From contig NC_013077.1 in assembly GCF_000142805.1 (NCBI RefSeq), positions 62,001-126,000 on the forward strand: a DNA stretch of 64,000 nt, read 5' to 3'. Within the stretch, counting starts at the first letter, position 1, and each line of letters starts with the position of its first letter. A program made the translations under genes and the position numbers. Positions 29,636 through 38,381 of the stretch are shown in pieces. The stretch is from Lachancea thermotolerans CBS 6340. Its lineage: Eukaryota > Ascomycota > Saccharomycetes > Saccharomycetales > Saccharomycetaceae. Under the pieces are notes generated by a model that had not been told where the DNA came from, made no database searches, and was given only the letters and a program-made list of their open reading frames with translations.

Positions 29636-30610
29636 ATGGCGGACTTGAAACTGAACAAAGAAAGCCATGTTAGCTACATTAAGTCACTAGATTCTAAGCG
29701 ACAAGATTATGAATACTGGCTGTCGGAACACCTTCGCTTGAACGGTGTGTACTGGGGCTTGACTGCCTTGTGCCTCTTGGACGCCAAGAATACATTCAAT
29801 AAACAGGAGATTATTGAGTTTGTAAGAAGTTGCTGGGACGCCAAGACCGGTGGATTCAGCGCCTTTCCTGGGCATGATGCACATATCCACACTACACTCT
29901 CAGGTATTCAGATTCTGGCCACTTATAACGCACTGGACGAGGTCTTAGAGGGTGAAGCACTGAAACAGTGCATCTCTTTTATTAAAGACAACCAGCTGCC
30001 CGACGGATCTTTTCAAGGTGACCGATTCGGAGAGGTGGATGCTCGATTTGTGTATTCGGCACTGAACGCGCTGTCAATTCTAGGGGAGTTGACTCCAGAA
30101 GTGGTGGACCCCGCCGTAGCTTTCATCAAGCGTTGTTACAACTTCGATGGTGGGTTTGGGCTATGTCCAGGAGCTGAGAGCCATGCGGCCATGGCATTCA
30201 CTTGCATCGGAGCGCTGGCTATTGTTGGAAAGCTGGGCGAACTTTCCGCGGACCAGTTTGAGAATATCGGATGGTGGTTGTGCGAGCGGCAGGTGCCGGA
30301 AGGAGGCCTCAACGGGCGTCCCAGCAAACAACCGGATGTGTGCTACAGTTGGTGGGTCCTTTCATCGCTGGCTATCATCGGAAAACTGGAATGGATAAGC
30401 TTCGAAAAGCTACGCGAGTTTATATTGAAGTCTCAAGACCCCAAGTCCGGAGGCATAAGCGATCGGCCTGACAATGAGGTCGATGTCTTTCACACGATAT
30501 TTGGCCTTGCAGGGCTAAGCCTCATGGGGTATGATGGCCTTATTGAAATCGACCCCGTATATTGCATGCCAACCTCTGTGACTAAGACCTTCAAGAAATA
30601 TCCGTATTAA
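29636..30610 (+). CDS. BET2: Rab geranylgeranyltransferase beta subunit Bet2
   Basis: 324 residues (325 in S. cerevisiae). Alpha-alpha barrel made of repeats with GGF/GG motifs (GGFSAFPGHDAH, GSFQGDRFGEVDARF, GGFGLCPGAESHAA, GGLNGRPSKQPD, GGISDRPDNEVD). The zinc ligands are present: Asp and Cys in KQPDVCYSWW and His in DVFHTIFGLAG. With Bet4 and the Rab escort protein Mrs6 it attaches geranylgeranyl to the C-terminal cysteines of Rab GTPases such as Ypt1 and Sec4. It lies divergent from PRP4 (95 bp) and convergent with DPB2 (23 bp between stops), as in YPR176C. Confidence 0.97.
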   Translation: MADLKLNKESHVSYIKSLDSKRQDYEYWLSEHLRLNGVYWGLTALCLLDAKNTFNKQEIIEFVRSCWDAKTGGFSAFPGHDAHIHTTLSGIQILATYNALDEVLEGEALKQCISFIKDNQLPDGSFQGDRFGEVDARFVYSALNALSILGELTPEVVDPAVAFIKRCYNFDGGFGLCPGAESHAAMAFTCIGALAIVGKLGELSADQFENIGWWLCERQVPEGGLNGRPSKQPDVCYSWWVLSSLAIIGKLEWISFEKLREFILKSQDPKSGGISDRPDNEVDVFHTIFGLAGLSLMGYDGLIEIDPVYCMPTSVTKTFKKYPY

Positions 30611-30633
30611 AATGCTATTATATCTAATAGAGG

Positions 30634-32724
30634 TTAAAAGTAAACCTCTTCTCGAACTACTTTTCTAGAGGAAGGTCGATACTCAACATATCTCGCTCTC
30701 CTTTTATATAGAAAACTTCCAACGTTGACAGACTTGCAGCCATTATAAGTAACTTCGAACTGTGAGGCCGTAGTATCACAGATAACCATAAGACTAGGAA
30801 TGGGCGTGAGATGTAAAGTGTGATCGAGATTCCATATTACAGGCCTGGTAGAACTGACAAATGGGGATATGTGTCCTTGGTCAAGGATGGTTTTTACCAA
30901 TCTTCGTGATTCTTGAACGCTGGCAGCTAATTGATCTTGGGACTTGACCAGTTGGTCAATTCCTTCGTAGTTGTCATTTAACTCAGGCATTAAGGCATCT
31001 TGTGCAAGGGCAGAATCAGCAACTTCGCCTCCGTACTCTTCATCATCCATTATGGCGGGAAATGCAATATTGTGACGCTTGAACCTACCGTTAATATCAT
31101 CCCTCACTAAAATCAGTTCTTGAGAGAGGTAGGCAACCCGTGTAGGATTAGAGCCCCAGTGGATCTTTTTGCACACTCTATTGATACGTTGAGCGAAAAT
31201 TCCGGGAATAGGTTTCTGAGGCCACACGCCAGCAGTTCCTAAGCTCACAGTGGAAGACCAGGGGTCATTGTTCCCGGGTATAAAGACAAATGTTGTCTCA
31301 TTTATAAGTCGCTCGAAGTTCAAAAGTAGCAGTGCTAATGCGTCGAAATTGTTTTTGTAGGCCGATGTGGCGCTGATATTTTTGCTGCTCATTACTGGGA
31401 AAAGGGGAGCAGAACTGAAAGAACCCTGAAGGACCATCATCGTTGGCGGGTCCCCCTCTAACTTGGCGAAGACCTTGCGTAGTGCTTCTAGAATTTGAGG
31501 TTGATCCAAGAAAAGGTCACCGCCGAGAAAGGCAAATCTATGGTCTGTCAATTCCCTTTCCAAGAGGTGCATCCGAATCTTAAGATCCTTGTCGATTCTT
31601 GATATGTAATTGGGGCTCGACTGCTGATGAACCCCCAGCAGGTCCAAGTTGCCAATGGCGTCCATAGTTGCTTCCCTTCTTTCACCAGGTGGATGCGCCA
31701 GTGATGCGACGTGAAACTTATGCCCAGCTGAGAAATAGATTCCCTCTGCCAACAGTATACATCCTGAAACGTAAAATGTACCTACCGTAGGGATGGCTTG
31801 GGACAAATCAACTTCCACAGAACCGGAGGGATCTTCTAAAGACCATCCACCTTTGTAGTTCGGTCTGAGGAGGCCCAACAACAAAAAGCTTCTGCCGTCT
31901 CTTCCAAGCAGGTTTTTGATTTGAGTGATAGTCATGTTTTGGGAAGAGAAACTACCTGGCCCACTGCTCATTGGCCCTGCAATTGATGAAAGAGGATTGA
32001 AAGTGTCGCCATGCCCTTGAAAGAGATCATTCCTCATTACCCGATCTTTGACCACATGGTATCGATTCGCAAACATCGCTACGTTCGATTCGGCCTGGGG
32101 TATCACCTTTCTAGCCCGCTGCCCTTTGAGGCGGTACTGTCTTGTCGTGTGGTCATAAATAAAGTTTTGCTGTGCGAAAGCGTCGATAATTTTGAAGTGA
32201 TCTTGCCAGTCAAGGTCTCCGGAGTCAGTAGGCAAGGCAGGTTCGTCAACTTCCATTCTCTGTGCTTCCTCTGTGACATCTGTAACATCTTGATCAACGT
32301 CCGGAGCTACCAGAGAACTTGGCAAGATGTTCTGCTCTGCTGCTGAGGGCTGGCGGTTTGCCAAAAAGTTGTCGAGAGTCTTCGGCCTCACAGAAGACTG
32401 TGATTCCTCTCCAGCAACCTTTTTCGGAATTTGACTAGCTTTGGACCGCTCTTTAACTTCTTTGATGACCTCCTCAACTCCGACCCTGTCAATGAAAAGC
32501 CCTCTCTCTTGCTGATCCCAAATCGCAGCAAACTGCTCTAGGAATTTGAATGTTCCGCTATCCTTCCTCCAGTTCATGCCGAACCTGTTTCCTATGTAGT
32601 CTGCCAAAGCTGCTAGCCCATCGGATTTGATATTCAATCCATACTTTTTGGATAAAACGCGATACGCGAGCGGTCTCAGCAGCCCAGGCTGAATCTTCAC
32701 TGGCAGTGCCACGACCGGATCCAT
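30634..32724 (-). CDS. DPB2: DNA polymerase epsilon subunit B, Dpb2
   Basis: 696 residues (689 in S. cerevisiae). The N-terminal domain (LLRPLAYRVLSKKYGLNIKS) is the helical segment that docks to GINS in the CMG helicase; after a variable linker come the OB fold and the inactive calcineurin-like phosphoesterase domain typical of B subunits (FAFLGGDLFLDQPQ, FVFIPGNNDPWSS, RPVIWNLDHTL, then NVGSFLYKRRARYVEYRPSS at the C-terminus). Dpb2 is essential for leading-strand replisome assembly. Two ACGCGT boxes lie within 100 bp of the start, suggesting MBF-type G1/S control. Neighbours equal YPR175W/YPR176C. Confidence 0.95.
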   Translation of the reverse strand: MDPVVALPVKIQPGLLRPLAYRVLSKKYGLNIKSDGLAALADYIGNRFGMNWRKDSGTFKFLEQFAAIWDQQERGLFIDRVGVEEVIKEVKERSKASQIPKKVAGEESQSSVRPKTLDNFLANRQPSAAEQNILPSSLVAPDVDQDVTDVTEEAQRMEVDEPALPTDSGDLDWQDHFKIIDAFAQQNFIYDHTTRQYRLKGQRARKVIPQAESNVAMFANRYHVVKDRVMRNDLFQGHGDTFNPLSSIAGPMSSGPGSFSSQNMTITQIKNLLGRDGRSFLLLGLLRPNYKGGWSLEDPSGSVEVDLSQAIPTVGTFYVSGCILLAEGIYFSAGHKFHVASLAHPPGERREATMDAIGNLDLLGVHQQSSPNYISRIDKDLKIRMHLLERELTDHRFAFLGGDLFLDQPQILEALRKVFAKLEGDPPTMMVLQGSFSSAPLFPVMSSKNISATSAYKNNFDALALLLLNFERLINETTFVFIPGNNDPWSSTVSLGTAGVWPQKPIPGIFAQRINRVCKKIHWGSNPTRVAYLSQELILVRDDINGRFKRHNIAFPAIMDDEEYGGEVADSALAQDALMPELNDNYEGIDQLVKSQDQLAASVQESRRLVKTILDQGHISPFVSSTRPVIWNLDHTLHLTPIPSLMVICDTTASQFEVTYNGCKSVNVGSFLYKRRARYVEYRPSSRKVVREEVYF

Positions 32725-32767
32725 TGCTAAATCTCAGAAGTCTCTCAAGACTCTGTTTTTATCGATG

Positions 32768-32821
32768 ACGCGTAACCTTGTTCATCAACTAATTTTTGAT
32801 ATACATCATATACTCACGCGT
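32768..32821. promoter_or_regulatory. Two MCB boxes (ACGCGT) between DPB2 and the NBP1 relative
   Basis: Perfect ACGCGT at 32768-32773 and 32816-32821, about 44 and 92 bp upstream of the DPB2 ATG, in a 274-bp divergent promoter. ACGCGT is the MBF (Mbp1/Swi6) site; S. cerevisiae replication genes carry pairs like this. The divergent spindle-pole gene may share the control. Confidence 0.6.
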
Positions 32822-32998
32822 GCGCATCTCTTGACAACTAACATAGAACAACAAACACACGTGAAGATAAACAGCCAGCTAACATAGGCTATCTCTGAAC
32901 ACTTCAGGCGTTGTGAATTATTACAGACGGGCTTCATTGATATCTTTGAGTGCTTCGTGTGATATTCGAGTGCTCATTAAAGCCGAACGTCGAGCACA

Positions 32999-33904
32999 AT
33001 GGAAGCAGCAAAGAATTACTTCAAGAGCTGGTTCAACGCAGACGAGCCGCGCAAGGTTGAGCGCGGCTCGTTAGACAAGTGGCGCAAACGGTCACAAATG
33101 CTTGATGGGTTGGGTGGCCGCGGCGCGCGAAGAGGTCGAACTTCGGTCACGTTGAGGAATAAGACGACGGGCAAAAGCCTGAGGCCCAAGAGAACAGCGC
33201 CCGGGATCTGGAACCTGGTAAAGGGCGTGTTTTCCAGAGAGGACCAGGATCTACGCGAGATGAAGAATGCATACACAGCCCTTAAGCTTCGCAGCAATAA
33301 TCGCGGCATGCAGACCCGGTCTCAGGTTCAAAGGCGGATCGCATCCAGCGCAGCTCTGAAACGCAAGCTGCTCGAAAAACAATACGATGAAAAACGCCTC
33401 GATGAGCTGCGGCGGGGCCGCAAACCGGGCCCCAGGGCAGTTGCCCTTGAGCCTCGAAACATTTCTCAGCCCAATTTTGACACTGACCGAGTAATCTTGT
33501 TGCAGCACAAGGTGGACGCACTCAAAGAACAACTGAATGAGGTAGAGCGCGAGCTTCACTTGACTCGCAAGAGGCTCAAATTCACTCAGGAGAAGAACGC
33601 ACTTTTGGAGGGCCTTCTCAACGATGCCAATGTCGATGACGACTACTTAAAATCGAGAAGGCGCATCACCAACCTACAAAGGGAGGACCTAAAACCCGAA
33701 TACGATGCGCTGCCACCGTCGCCGCATCGCGCTATCAGTCCGTTGGTCACCTCAAGTCCTAGAAAGGTAGAGCTCCCGCAAGACGACTTTTATGAGAGAT
33801 ACCGCTCAATTCCAACCGCAGAACTACTTAGAAGAGACCCTGAAAGCTCTCTGTCCCCAATTAGAGTAGATTTATCGAAATACTCATCCTCTAGGGCTCC
33901 TTAG
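32999..33904 (+). CDS. NBP1: Nbp1/YPR174C-type spindle pole body protein
   Basis: 301 residues. S. cerevisiae has two paralogues, NBP1 (YLR457C, about 319 residues) and the shorter YPR174C; a non-duplicated yeast should have one, and this gene lies between DPB2 and VPS4, the YPR174C position. Visible: a basic N-terminal region (SLDKWRKRSQMLDGLGG, then a stretch rich in R, K and G), the segment IWNLVKGVFSREDQDLREMK, a coiled coil around residues 165-210 (LQHKVDALKEQLNEVEREL) and a serine/proline C-terminal tail with SPR- and SPI-type sites. Nbp1 helps insert duplicated spindle pole bodies in the nuclear envelope. The symbol is by family, and function is inferred. Confidence 0.75.
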   Translation: MEAAKNYFKSWFNADEPRKVERGSLDKWRKRSQMLDGLGGRGARRGRTSVTLRNKTTGKSLRPKRTAPGIWNLVKGVFSREDQDLREMKNAYTALKLRSNNRGMQTRSQVQRRIASSAALKRKLLEKQYDEKRLDELRRGRKPGPRAVALEPRNISQPNFDTDRVILLQHKVDALKEQLNEVERELHLTRKRLKFTQEKNALLEGLLNDANVDDDYLKSRRRITNLQREDLKPEYDALPPSPHRAISPLVTSSPRKVELPQDDFYERYRSIPTAELLRRDPESSLSPIRVDLSKYSSSRAP

Positions 33905-34148
33905 AGGTCAAAACAGTGCGTGGTTGAGCCAAGACTCGAGAGCCAGTGATGAGGTTACCCGGATGTATCTCAAACTAGTCCAGAACTGCCACATGATAAG
34001 GAGAAGTTGAGCAAGAACCAGGAAGTAATAGGTTAGGTTCTTGACAACAGTAAAGGAGCACGCCGTGGCCCAAGACCTGAATGCTCAAAGGTTACAATAG
34101 GACCCAAAAACCATCTTACTAGTTTGAAGTTTCAAGTGTGCATAATTG

Positions 34149-35432
34149 ATGAGTACGGGCGATTTTCTGACGAAAGGAATTGGGTTGATCCAAAAGGCTA
34201 TTGATCTAGACACAGCGACCCAGTATGAGGAGGCATACACCGCATATTACAATGGGCTGGACTACCTTATGCTAGCTCTGAAATACGAGAAAAACCCCAA
34301 GTCTAAGGACCTCATTAGAACTAAATTCACTGAATACCTCAACCGCGCTGAGCAACTTAAGGAACACCTGGAGGCAAAAGAGGATACACAAAAGAGCAAG
34401 AAAGACTCCCCGGCAAAAAAGACCAGTGCAAACTCCAATGATGACGACGCCGACGACAAGAAGCTGAGAGGTGCTCTTTCGGGCGCAATTCTGACCGAAA
34501 AGCCTAACGTTCGGTGGGAAGATATTGCTGGGCTCGAAGGAGCTAAAGCTGCTTTGAAAGAAGCTGTGATTCTTCCTGTTAAGTTCCCTCACTTGTTCAC
34601 AGGAAACCGTAAACCCACGTCCGGTATTTTACTTTTCGGTCCCCCCGGAACCGGTAAGTCGTACTTGGCTAAAGCAGTTGCAACAGAGGCCAACTCTACG
34701 TTTTTCAGCATAAGTTCTAGTGATTTAGTGTCGAAGTGGATGGGTGAGTCTGAGAGACTGGTAAAGCAGCTTTTTGCAATGGCTAGGGAAAACAAGCCCT
34801 CCATCATTTTCATAGACGAAGTGGACGCGCTGACTGGCCAGCGAGGCGAGGGCGAAAGCGAAGCTAGCAGAAGAATCAAGACCGAGCTCCTAGTACAAAT
34901 GAACGGTGTCGGAAACGACTCTCAAGGCGTTCTCGTGCTTGGCGCTACCAACATCCCATGGCAGCTTGATAGCGCCATCAGGAGAAGATTTGAGAAAAGA
35001 ATATATATTTCGCTGCCAGACTTAGCCGCTCGCACCAGGATGTTCGAACTCAACATTGGCGAAACTCCCTGCAGCCTTACCAAGGAGGATTACAGGACGC
35101 TGGCGCAGCTCACAGAAGGTTACTCTGGTAGCGATATAGCAGTTGTGGTCAAAGACGCGTTAATGCAGCCTATTCGTAAGATTCAAAACGCCACTCACTT
35201 CAAAAATGTGTCTGAGGATCCCGAGCATCGCAAACTGACCCCTTGCTCCCCAGGAGACAAGGACGCTATCGAGATGAGCTGGGTTGACATCGAAGCGGAT
35301 GAGCTACAGGAGCCAGAGCTCAACATCAAAGACTTCCTCAAAGCCATCAAGACAACAAGACCCACTGTCAACGAGGAAGATCTGCGGAAACAGATCGAGT
35401 TCACTCGAGACTTCGGCCAGGAAGGCGATTGA
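34149..35432 (+). CDS. VPS4: AAA ATPase Vps4 (ESCRT-III disassembly)
   Basis: 427 residues from the ATG at 34149 ([18 protein letters not shown]); a TTG one codon upstream is not used. The N-terminal MIT domain (residues 1-80) binds ESCRT-III tails; a charged linker follows; the AAA domain has Walker A GPPGTGKS (164-171), Walker [11 protein letters not shown] with catalytic E224, and the arginine-finger segment [10 protein letters not shown]. The beta domain and C-terminal helix ([23 protein letters not shown]) complete the fold. Vps4 unfolds ESCRT-III during multivesicular body formation. Length and residues match YPR173C closely. Confidence 0.98.
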   Translation: MSTGDFLTKGIGLIQKAIDLDTATQYEEAYTAYYNGLDYLMLALKYEKNPKSKDLIRTKFTEYLNRAEQLKEHLEAKEDTQKSKKDSPAKKTSANSNDDDADDKKLRGALSGAILTEKPNVRWEDIAGLEGAKAALKEAVILPVKFPHLFTGNRKPTSGILLFGPPGTGKSYLAKAVATEANSTFFSISSSDLVSKWMGESERLVKQLFAMARENKPSIIFIDEVDALTGQRGEGESEASRRIKTELLVQMNGVGNDSQGVLVLGATNIPWQLDSAIRRRFEKRIYISLPDLAARTRMFELNIGETPCSLTKEDYRTLAQLTEGYSGSDIAVVVKDALMQPIRKIQNATHFKNVSEDPEHRKLTPCSPGDKDAIEMSWVDIEADELQEPELNIKDFLKAIKTTRPTVNEEDLRKQIEFTRDFGQEGD

Positions 35433-35550
35433 CGGGTCACTCGCGATAACTCATAGACTCAAATTAATGTCATAATACATAAAGCGGGGTTTAACAATAC
35501 AATATTTAGCGCATACCAGCGTACGAAAACTTTCCTCGACGTCGGACGCT

Positions 35551-36183
35551 TTAGTCGTAGAAGCTAGTGTTGTTTTCACGGTCGGATACTTTTGCGCTCT
35601 CGAGCCTCACCTTGACCACGGCCACGTTCTGGCCTTTGGTGTATACGCCCGCGTCAGGATTAGCTTTGAGAAGCGCTTCTTCGTAGTATCTGAATTCCTC
35701 ACTGGATGGGTCGACAGCTTCCGCGCGCCCCCTCAAAGTTGCGCTCATCTGCGAAAGCTCGGACTGGTTCAATTCCTGAAGCAGGTTGAGCAGTCTGCTA
35801 GGGTGGTCTGGGTTTTGGGCGGCAGCGGCTGCCGCGGCGCTCTGGGGCTCTGGTGTTGGCGTGTTGGACATGCTGCTTTTACGCAAAGACAGCTTTTTGG
35901 CGGTGACCCAGTCGTGAATCAACACGGACACCTCCGGGTTCTGAGCAATGTTCTCATACTTCTCTGTGTCTCTTTGCGTCGCCATAATGATGTAGTGGCG
36001 TCTTTCGCCCGTTGCACCTTTCTCCTTGTCTGCAACAAACACCTTCTCTGGCGAGATGTAAGTGTAGTTCATCAAAGAAACTGAAGGAATGCACTCCGGC
36101 TTGGAGCAAGTGGCCAAATGAAGATATTTGGAAGTCTTCAACAGGCTCAAAACATGTTCTGGCAGGCTATCAGGGCACGACAT
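35551..36183 (-). CDS. Pyridoxamine-phosphate-oxidase-like flavin fold protein (YPR172W/YLR456W type)
   Basis: 210 residues; the S. cerevisiae paralogues YPR172W and YLR456W have about 200. The split-barrel FMN-binding core is visible in the first half (YLHLATCSKPECIPSVSLMNYTY, then HYIIMATQRDTEKYENIAQNPEVSVLIHDW). An alanine run (SAAAAAAAQ) and Pro/Ser linker interrupt the middle. No reaction is established for this family in yeast, so no function is claimed beyond the fold. It sits convergent with VPS4 and next to PDP3 (YLR455W), so both S. cerevisiae duplicate tracks meet here. Confidence 0.85.
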   Translation of the reverse strand: MSCPDSLPEHVLSLLKTSKYLHLATCSKPECIPSVSLMNYTYISPEKVFVADKEKGATGERRHYIIMATQRDTEKYENIAQNPEVSVLIHDWVTAKKLSLRKSSMSNTPTPEPQSAAAAAAAQNPDHPSRLLNLLQELNQSELSQMSATLRGRAEAVDPSSEEFRYYEEALLKANPDAGVYTKGQNVAVVKVRLESAKVSDRENNTSFYD

Positions 36184-36449
36184 TTTACTGTTTGAGGCTT
36201 TGGATAGAAATTGTACTCTTTGCCAGTTTGCGCAGAACGACCAAACCCTTTTTAAGCTTAATAAATACCCGGCATCATTTTCTGATGAGCAAAAGTGACC
36301 AGGGACCGCTGTAAATCATGGGTTCGAAACCTCAAGGGGACGTTAATTCTTGAATATCTAAAACGACTTTTAAGAAGCTTGGTGCTTCTAGAGAGCGCAT
36401 GCTGCTACCGCGGATTTTGTAATGCATTGTTAGAAGCCAGCCAGATCCG

Positions 36450-37379
36450 TTAAGTATCGCGGCGCTGGTTGAGTTTGTCCTTTTTTAATTCTGCTATGAC
36501 GGGAGACCAGCTGGCCAGGATGTCATTGCATTCCCGGTGGAACTCGGCAAGGTTATCGTCATTGGTAATGACCTTGAGCAGTTTGTGCAGTTTGCTGTGC
36601 TTCAGGGCCTCGAAGTCGAAGAACTGTGGATTGGCCAGCGTGTTTTCGGTGATTTTTCCAAGAAGCTTGTGGGACTCTTTGATCTCGTCAGGGCCAGGTG
36701 GAAGCTCGCGCTGCACCAGGTTCCGCTGGAGCTTGCAGCGAAATAGCAGTGAGATCTCTACACGCTTGGCATGGTCTAGGCGCGATAGTTTTTTGACCGC
36801 AGAGGGCGACTCGGGCATCGAGCGCGACTTGAGGGAAGCGGAGCTTGATTTGGTACCAATGCTGCCATCGGCGCTGCCACTGGCAGCTCTGCGTGCTTTC
36901 GGGTAACCGCGCGGCGGCGATGCGGATGCAGAGCTCTTTCTGAGCTTGGCTCCGCCGGCCTTGAGGCCAGCGGGCCGGCCCTCGAATGGGTCTTGCCCTG
37001 CCTCGACCTTGGTGTCCGCCTCAGCGCTCTTCTCCCACTCCTCTATCCTGTTCTCTTCCTCCAGCCTCTGCATTACAAACTCGTGCAGCGAAGTGTAGTC
37101 CCGAGCTTCTTCGTAGGCCCCTACAAGTCCTGGGTCCTCTGTGGCGGGGGCGTCTTCCAGAAACCGCTCAATCGTGCTCTTCGTCAGCCGCTTCAACCTC
37201 GCAGGCTTGTCCCAGTAGTACGTCTCATCGTTGAAGAAACAAACTGCTACGCACTCAGCCCTGCGTCGCCTGTACACGTCCTTGCGCAGCAGTCGTTGTG
37301 GGAAGACCACCGCGGGCCACGGCGCAAAAGAGCCCACTTTGCACAGCACTAAGTCGCCTGTAGTTAGTTTCTGCTCCAT
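36450..37379 (-). CDS. PDP3: PWWP-domain protein Pdp3 (NuA3b subunit)
   Basis: 309 residues from the ATG at 37379 (MEQKLTTGDLVLCKVG); S. cerevisiae YLR455W has 304. An ATG nine codons upstream (37406) is possible but the family starts close to the PWWP domain. The PWWP domain spans about residues 5-90 (GSFAPWPAVVFPQRLLR, CVAVCFFNDETYYWD) and reads H3K36me3 for the NuA3b acetyltransferase. The middle is a basic, serine-rich linker; the C-terminal helical domain (RVEISLLFRCKLQRNLVQRE, ESKLHKLLK-like) is conserved. YLR455W next to a YPR172W relative is further evidence of unduplicated order. Confidence 0.92.
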   Translation of the reverse strand: MEQKLTTGDLVLCKVGSFAPWPAVVFPQRLLRKDVYRRRRAECVAVCFFNDETYYWDKPARLKRLTKSTIERFLEDAPATEDPGLVGAYEEARDYTSLHEFVMQRLEEENRIEEWEKSAEADTKVEAGQDPFEGRPAGLKAGGAKLRKSSASASPPRGYPKARRAASGSADGSIGTKSSSASLKSRSMPESPSAVKKLSRLDHAKRVEISLLFRCKLQRNLVQRELPPGPDEIKESHKLLGKITENTLANPQFFDFEALKHSKLHKLLKVITNDDNLAEFHRECNDILASWSPVIAELKKDKLNQRRDT

Positions 37380-38381
37380 AGAGTTGCTGCTAAAACACCT
37401 AGCCAAACGCCGCTCGACCTGCCGAACCTGTGTTTACACTTGTTCTCTGGCTACTTTTCTCATTGGTTAAGAGCCTAATGTCAATATTTAATTCAAAGAT
37501 TCGGGTAACAAGCTAGCGGTGAAGCTCATCGCGCGTTTAGAATAAGCGAAGAGGACGCGCACGGGCGCTCATTACGATCCAAGCAGCAGGGAACGCCAGC
37601 CGCCAGTGTTGGGCTGATTGGTTCAAAGGTCCTTCTTGCAGTACATTAACTACTTTTAGTTAACTTTCCTTGGCGATCTGCATGTGGCTCTCAGGCCTCG
37701 AAGAGACGTGCCGACCGTTCGTACCGGCCGCTCTGGGCGATCGGCCACCCGTTTTCAACTCTGCGGTACAAGCGCTGCTCAGGAAACTGTCGAGGCCTAG
37801 CGCGTCGCCTGCTGGCGTGCGCGCAACGTCTTACAGCAGACCTTTCCTAACGCGCGCGCAAAGTAGGCGTACTGGAGAAGCACGATAGTGCACTACATCA
37901 CGCATCTGGAATGCTCACGCGTTATCGAAAGGGTGGGTTTCGATGTTTTGTTGATGCACCTGTACTAGCGACGCATGACCATGTTCGCGATTTAATGCGC
38001 GGTCTCGTTTGGGTGCGCTCGTTCTTTACGCGATCTGCGGTAGTTCTCCGCGCAGCTGCCCGGCCTGGTTTAATCGAAAGGTCACCTCGGCGGGTCCGAG
38101 ATAACGGTGCACCTGGCAATATGTGCTGTCTAAGCAACTGGTCATGGAAACTTGTCAATTTTTCAACTGCTCATCGCTAGGGAAAGAGTCATCAAAATGA
38201 CCTCTCGCGGGACCTGGACAAAATACACCGACAATGCACCGCATATGCCGGGCCATAGCAGCAAGTATTAAAGCCAAGCCTCCGCGCGCAGTAAGGATGC
38301 CAAGAAAGACATCCAGAAAGCCAAAACGCAGACTTTTAAGCGATCTGAAAAAGGCGTGATTATATAATATTCGACAAGATT
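37380..38381. other. Intergenic: PDP3 and transporter divergent promoters
   Basis: 1,002 bp. It holds a 7-bp inverted repeat TTAACTA-CTTT-TAGTTAA at 37646-37663 and an AT-rich TATATAATAT at 38361-38370 just before the transporter ATG. ORFs of 60-90 codons here (for example 37670-37888 and 37911-38180) have no resemblance to known proteins. I see no tRNA or mobile element. Confidence 0.55.

Noticed and set aside
36312-36345. Box-B-like GGTTCGAAACC resembling a tRNA T arm
   Set aside because: The stem bases do not pair on either strand, and no box A or acceptor arm can be built around it.
37670-38180. Short plus-strand ORFs between PDP3 and the transporter
   Set aside because: No recognisable domains or supporting context; likely chance ORFs in GC-rich DNA.
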